A DNA stretch of 64,000 nt from Algoriphagus marinus. GTDB taxonomy: Bacteria > Bacteroidota > Bacteroidia > Cytophagales > Cyclobacteriaceae. The position numbers and the translations under genes are program-made. Position 1 is the stretch's first letter. Every line of letters starts with the position of its first letter. Below the pieces are notes generated by a model. That model saw only the letters and a program-made list of their open reading frames with translations. It did not search any database and was not told the DNA's origin. The stretch spans positions 1 through 64,000 of the forward strand of contig NZ_MSPQ01000008.1 in assembly GCF_001936475.1 (NCBI RefSeq), given 5' to 3'. Of the stretch, positions 63,056-64,000 are shown piece after piece.

Positions 63056-64000
63056 ATGAACGAGCAAAAATCCATTATAAAAGCCTACCAATCAGCTAAA
63101 AAGAATCAACTTAAAGTTGCACTTGCAACTGTTGTCCAAGTCGATGGCTCTGCTTACCGAAGGCCTGGAGCTAGAATGCTAATTACAGAAGCAGGTGAAC
63201 TGACCGGTGCCATCAGTGGCGGATGCCTGGAAGGCGATGCGCTTCGCAAAGCACAAACCGTGATTTTTCAGCAGGAATCTATGTTGGTAACCTACGACAC
63301 TACTGATGAAGATGATCAGAAATTCGGTATAGGTTTAGGGTGTAATGGTATCATTCATGTATTAATCGAACCGATTGATTTCCAGGATGAATTGAACCCG
63401 GTAGCGCTTCTTCAAATGGCGATAGAAGATCGTGAATTGGGCGTTTTAGCAACTATTTTCTCTGTAAGAAATGCTAGATCAGCACAAATTGGAACCCGAT
63501 TTTTAAAGAAAGGTGATACAAACAGGAAGAAAGTAAATGGAATAGAACCGCCAGTTTTGGGACTAATTGAATCCGTATTTTACAATCATTCTTCAATAAA
63601 AAGCGAAATTTTAGCACTGGATCAATCTCATTCAATCTTCATTGAAGTGATACATCCACCGATTCAATTATTACTTTTTGGTGCTGGAAATGATACTATT
63701 CCTGTTGCCAAAATGGCTAATTTACTGGGTATTGAAGTTGTCTTAATCGATGGTAGAGCCAATCAGGCTACCGAATCCCGGTTTCCTACAGTTATAAAAA
63801 TTAAAGTTTCCCCACCTGAAACAGCGCTGGAAGGAATAACTATTGATACTCATACTGTGGCTTTGTTGATGACTCATAATTTCGAATACGAGGCTACAGT
63901 TCTCGAAGCTCTCCTTTCTAAAAAACTATCTTATGTTGGGATTTTGGGACCAAAGAAAAAATCGGAAAAGCTACACGAACGCTTAACTTCTAAAGGACTA
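63056..64000 (+). CDS. XdhC/CoxI-family protein (partial, runs off the window)
   Basis: Open reading frame from the ATG at 63056 without a stop up to the window end, 315 codons. The N-terminal XdhC_CoxI domain (about 10-90) contains ATVVQVDGSAYRRPGARMLI and GAISGGCLEGD (Cys in the family's GGCLE motif), and a DTT..D.KFGIGLGCNGIIHVLIEP strand follows. A C-terminal XdhC_C Rossmann domain begins LLLFGAGNDTIPVAKMANLLG (about 205). XdhC proteins bind the molybdenum cofactor, help insert its sulfurated form into xanthine dehydrogenase-type enzymes, and often sit beside xdh genes or MobA-like genes; none is in view. It is divergent to the M20 gene, with about 100 bp between. Confidence 0.88.
   Translation, partial: MNEQKSIIKAYQSAKKNQLKVALATVVQVDGSAYRRPGARMLITEAGELTGAISGGCLEGDALRKAQTVIFQQESMLVTYDTTDEDDQKFGIGLGCNGIIHVLIEPIDFQDELNPVALLQMAIEDRELGVLATIFSVRNARSAQIGTRFLKKGDTNRKKVNGIEPPVLGLIESVFYNHSSIKSEILALDQSHSIFIEVIHPPIQLLLFGAGNDTIPVAKMANLLGIEVVLIDGRANQATESRFPTVIKIKVSPPETALEGITIDTHTVALLMTHNFEYEATVLEALLSKKLSYVGILGPKKKSEKLHERLTSKGL

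Overview
The window reads as a stretch of chromosome from a marine or freshwater member of the Bacteroidota, most likely order Cytophagales, family Cyclobacteriaceae (Algoriphagus-like). This is inferred from protein style: LytS/LytTR two-component pairs, twin-arginine Gfo/Idh/MocA oxidoreductases, a NagX-type membrane protein, a BNR/sortilin-fold secreted protein, CHRD lipoproteins and a GlnRS with a C-terminal extension. Shine-Dalgarno sites are almost absent and intergenic DNA is AT-rich. No rRNA, tRNA or CRISPR array was seen.

Layout. 0.2-10.7 kb: a LytS/LytTR two-component operon (with a tiny membrane protein gene fused to its front by an ATGA overlap), a DASS-type carboxylate transporter, a Do-family protease, a CREST-type membrane hydrolase, a hypothetical protein, GreB, and a LOV-PP2C phosphatase that is probably a blue-light receptor. 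Long gaps here hold a cluster of hairpins, a 121-bp nested palindrome and a dispersed 29-bp repeat. 11-21.8 kb: a defence-type island on the plus strand: hsdR, a frameshifted REP-associated (IS200-like) transposase with its hairpins, hsdM, hsdS, a DUF6119/TIGR04141-like protein, a PD-(D/E)XK nuclease-like protein, a FRG-domain protein, and a three-gene toxin-antitoxin-SecB-like chaperone (TAC) module closed by a terminator.

22.4-33.5 kb: a minus-strand amine/GABA block: 4-aminobutyrate aminotransferase, nitrilase-family amidase, VOC protein, PLP-dependent Orn/Lys/Arg decarboxylase, ATP-grasp ligase, then Ntn-type (C45) amidase/acyltransferase, aldehyde dehydrogenase and APC permease. Together they could make or recycle an amide-linked amine intermediate and feed it through succinate semialdehyde. 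34.1-37.8 kb: an aspartoacylase-family deacylase, an orphan Hcp-like protein and a four-CHRD lipoprotein.

37.8-44.9 kb: an amino-sugar operon (nagB, MFS sugar transporter, nagA, Gfo/Idh/MocA, nagX-like, with a second Gfo/Idh/MocA downstream). 44.9-51 kb: a SOUL protein, an aldo/keto reductase with an AraC regulator, an outer-membrane-type protein, a DUF427 protein and a flavin monooxygenase. 51-64 kb: glnS, a TPR-adenylate cyclase with a small partner, a BNR/sortilin protein, a J-domain-KTSC protein, a DUF6155-like protein, a DUF819 membrane protein with an M20 peptidase, and the start of an XdhC-family gene cut by the window end.

The most unusual non-coding signal is a family of degenerate 7-bp tandem arrays that begin at or a few bases after the stop codons of five genes, always in the same orientation relative to the gene; in three of them the TAG stop is itself part of a unit. 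The most interesting protein-coding signals are the TAC module inside the restriction island, the LOV-PP2C photoreceptor and the unusual amine pathway.
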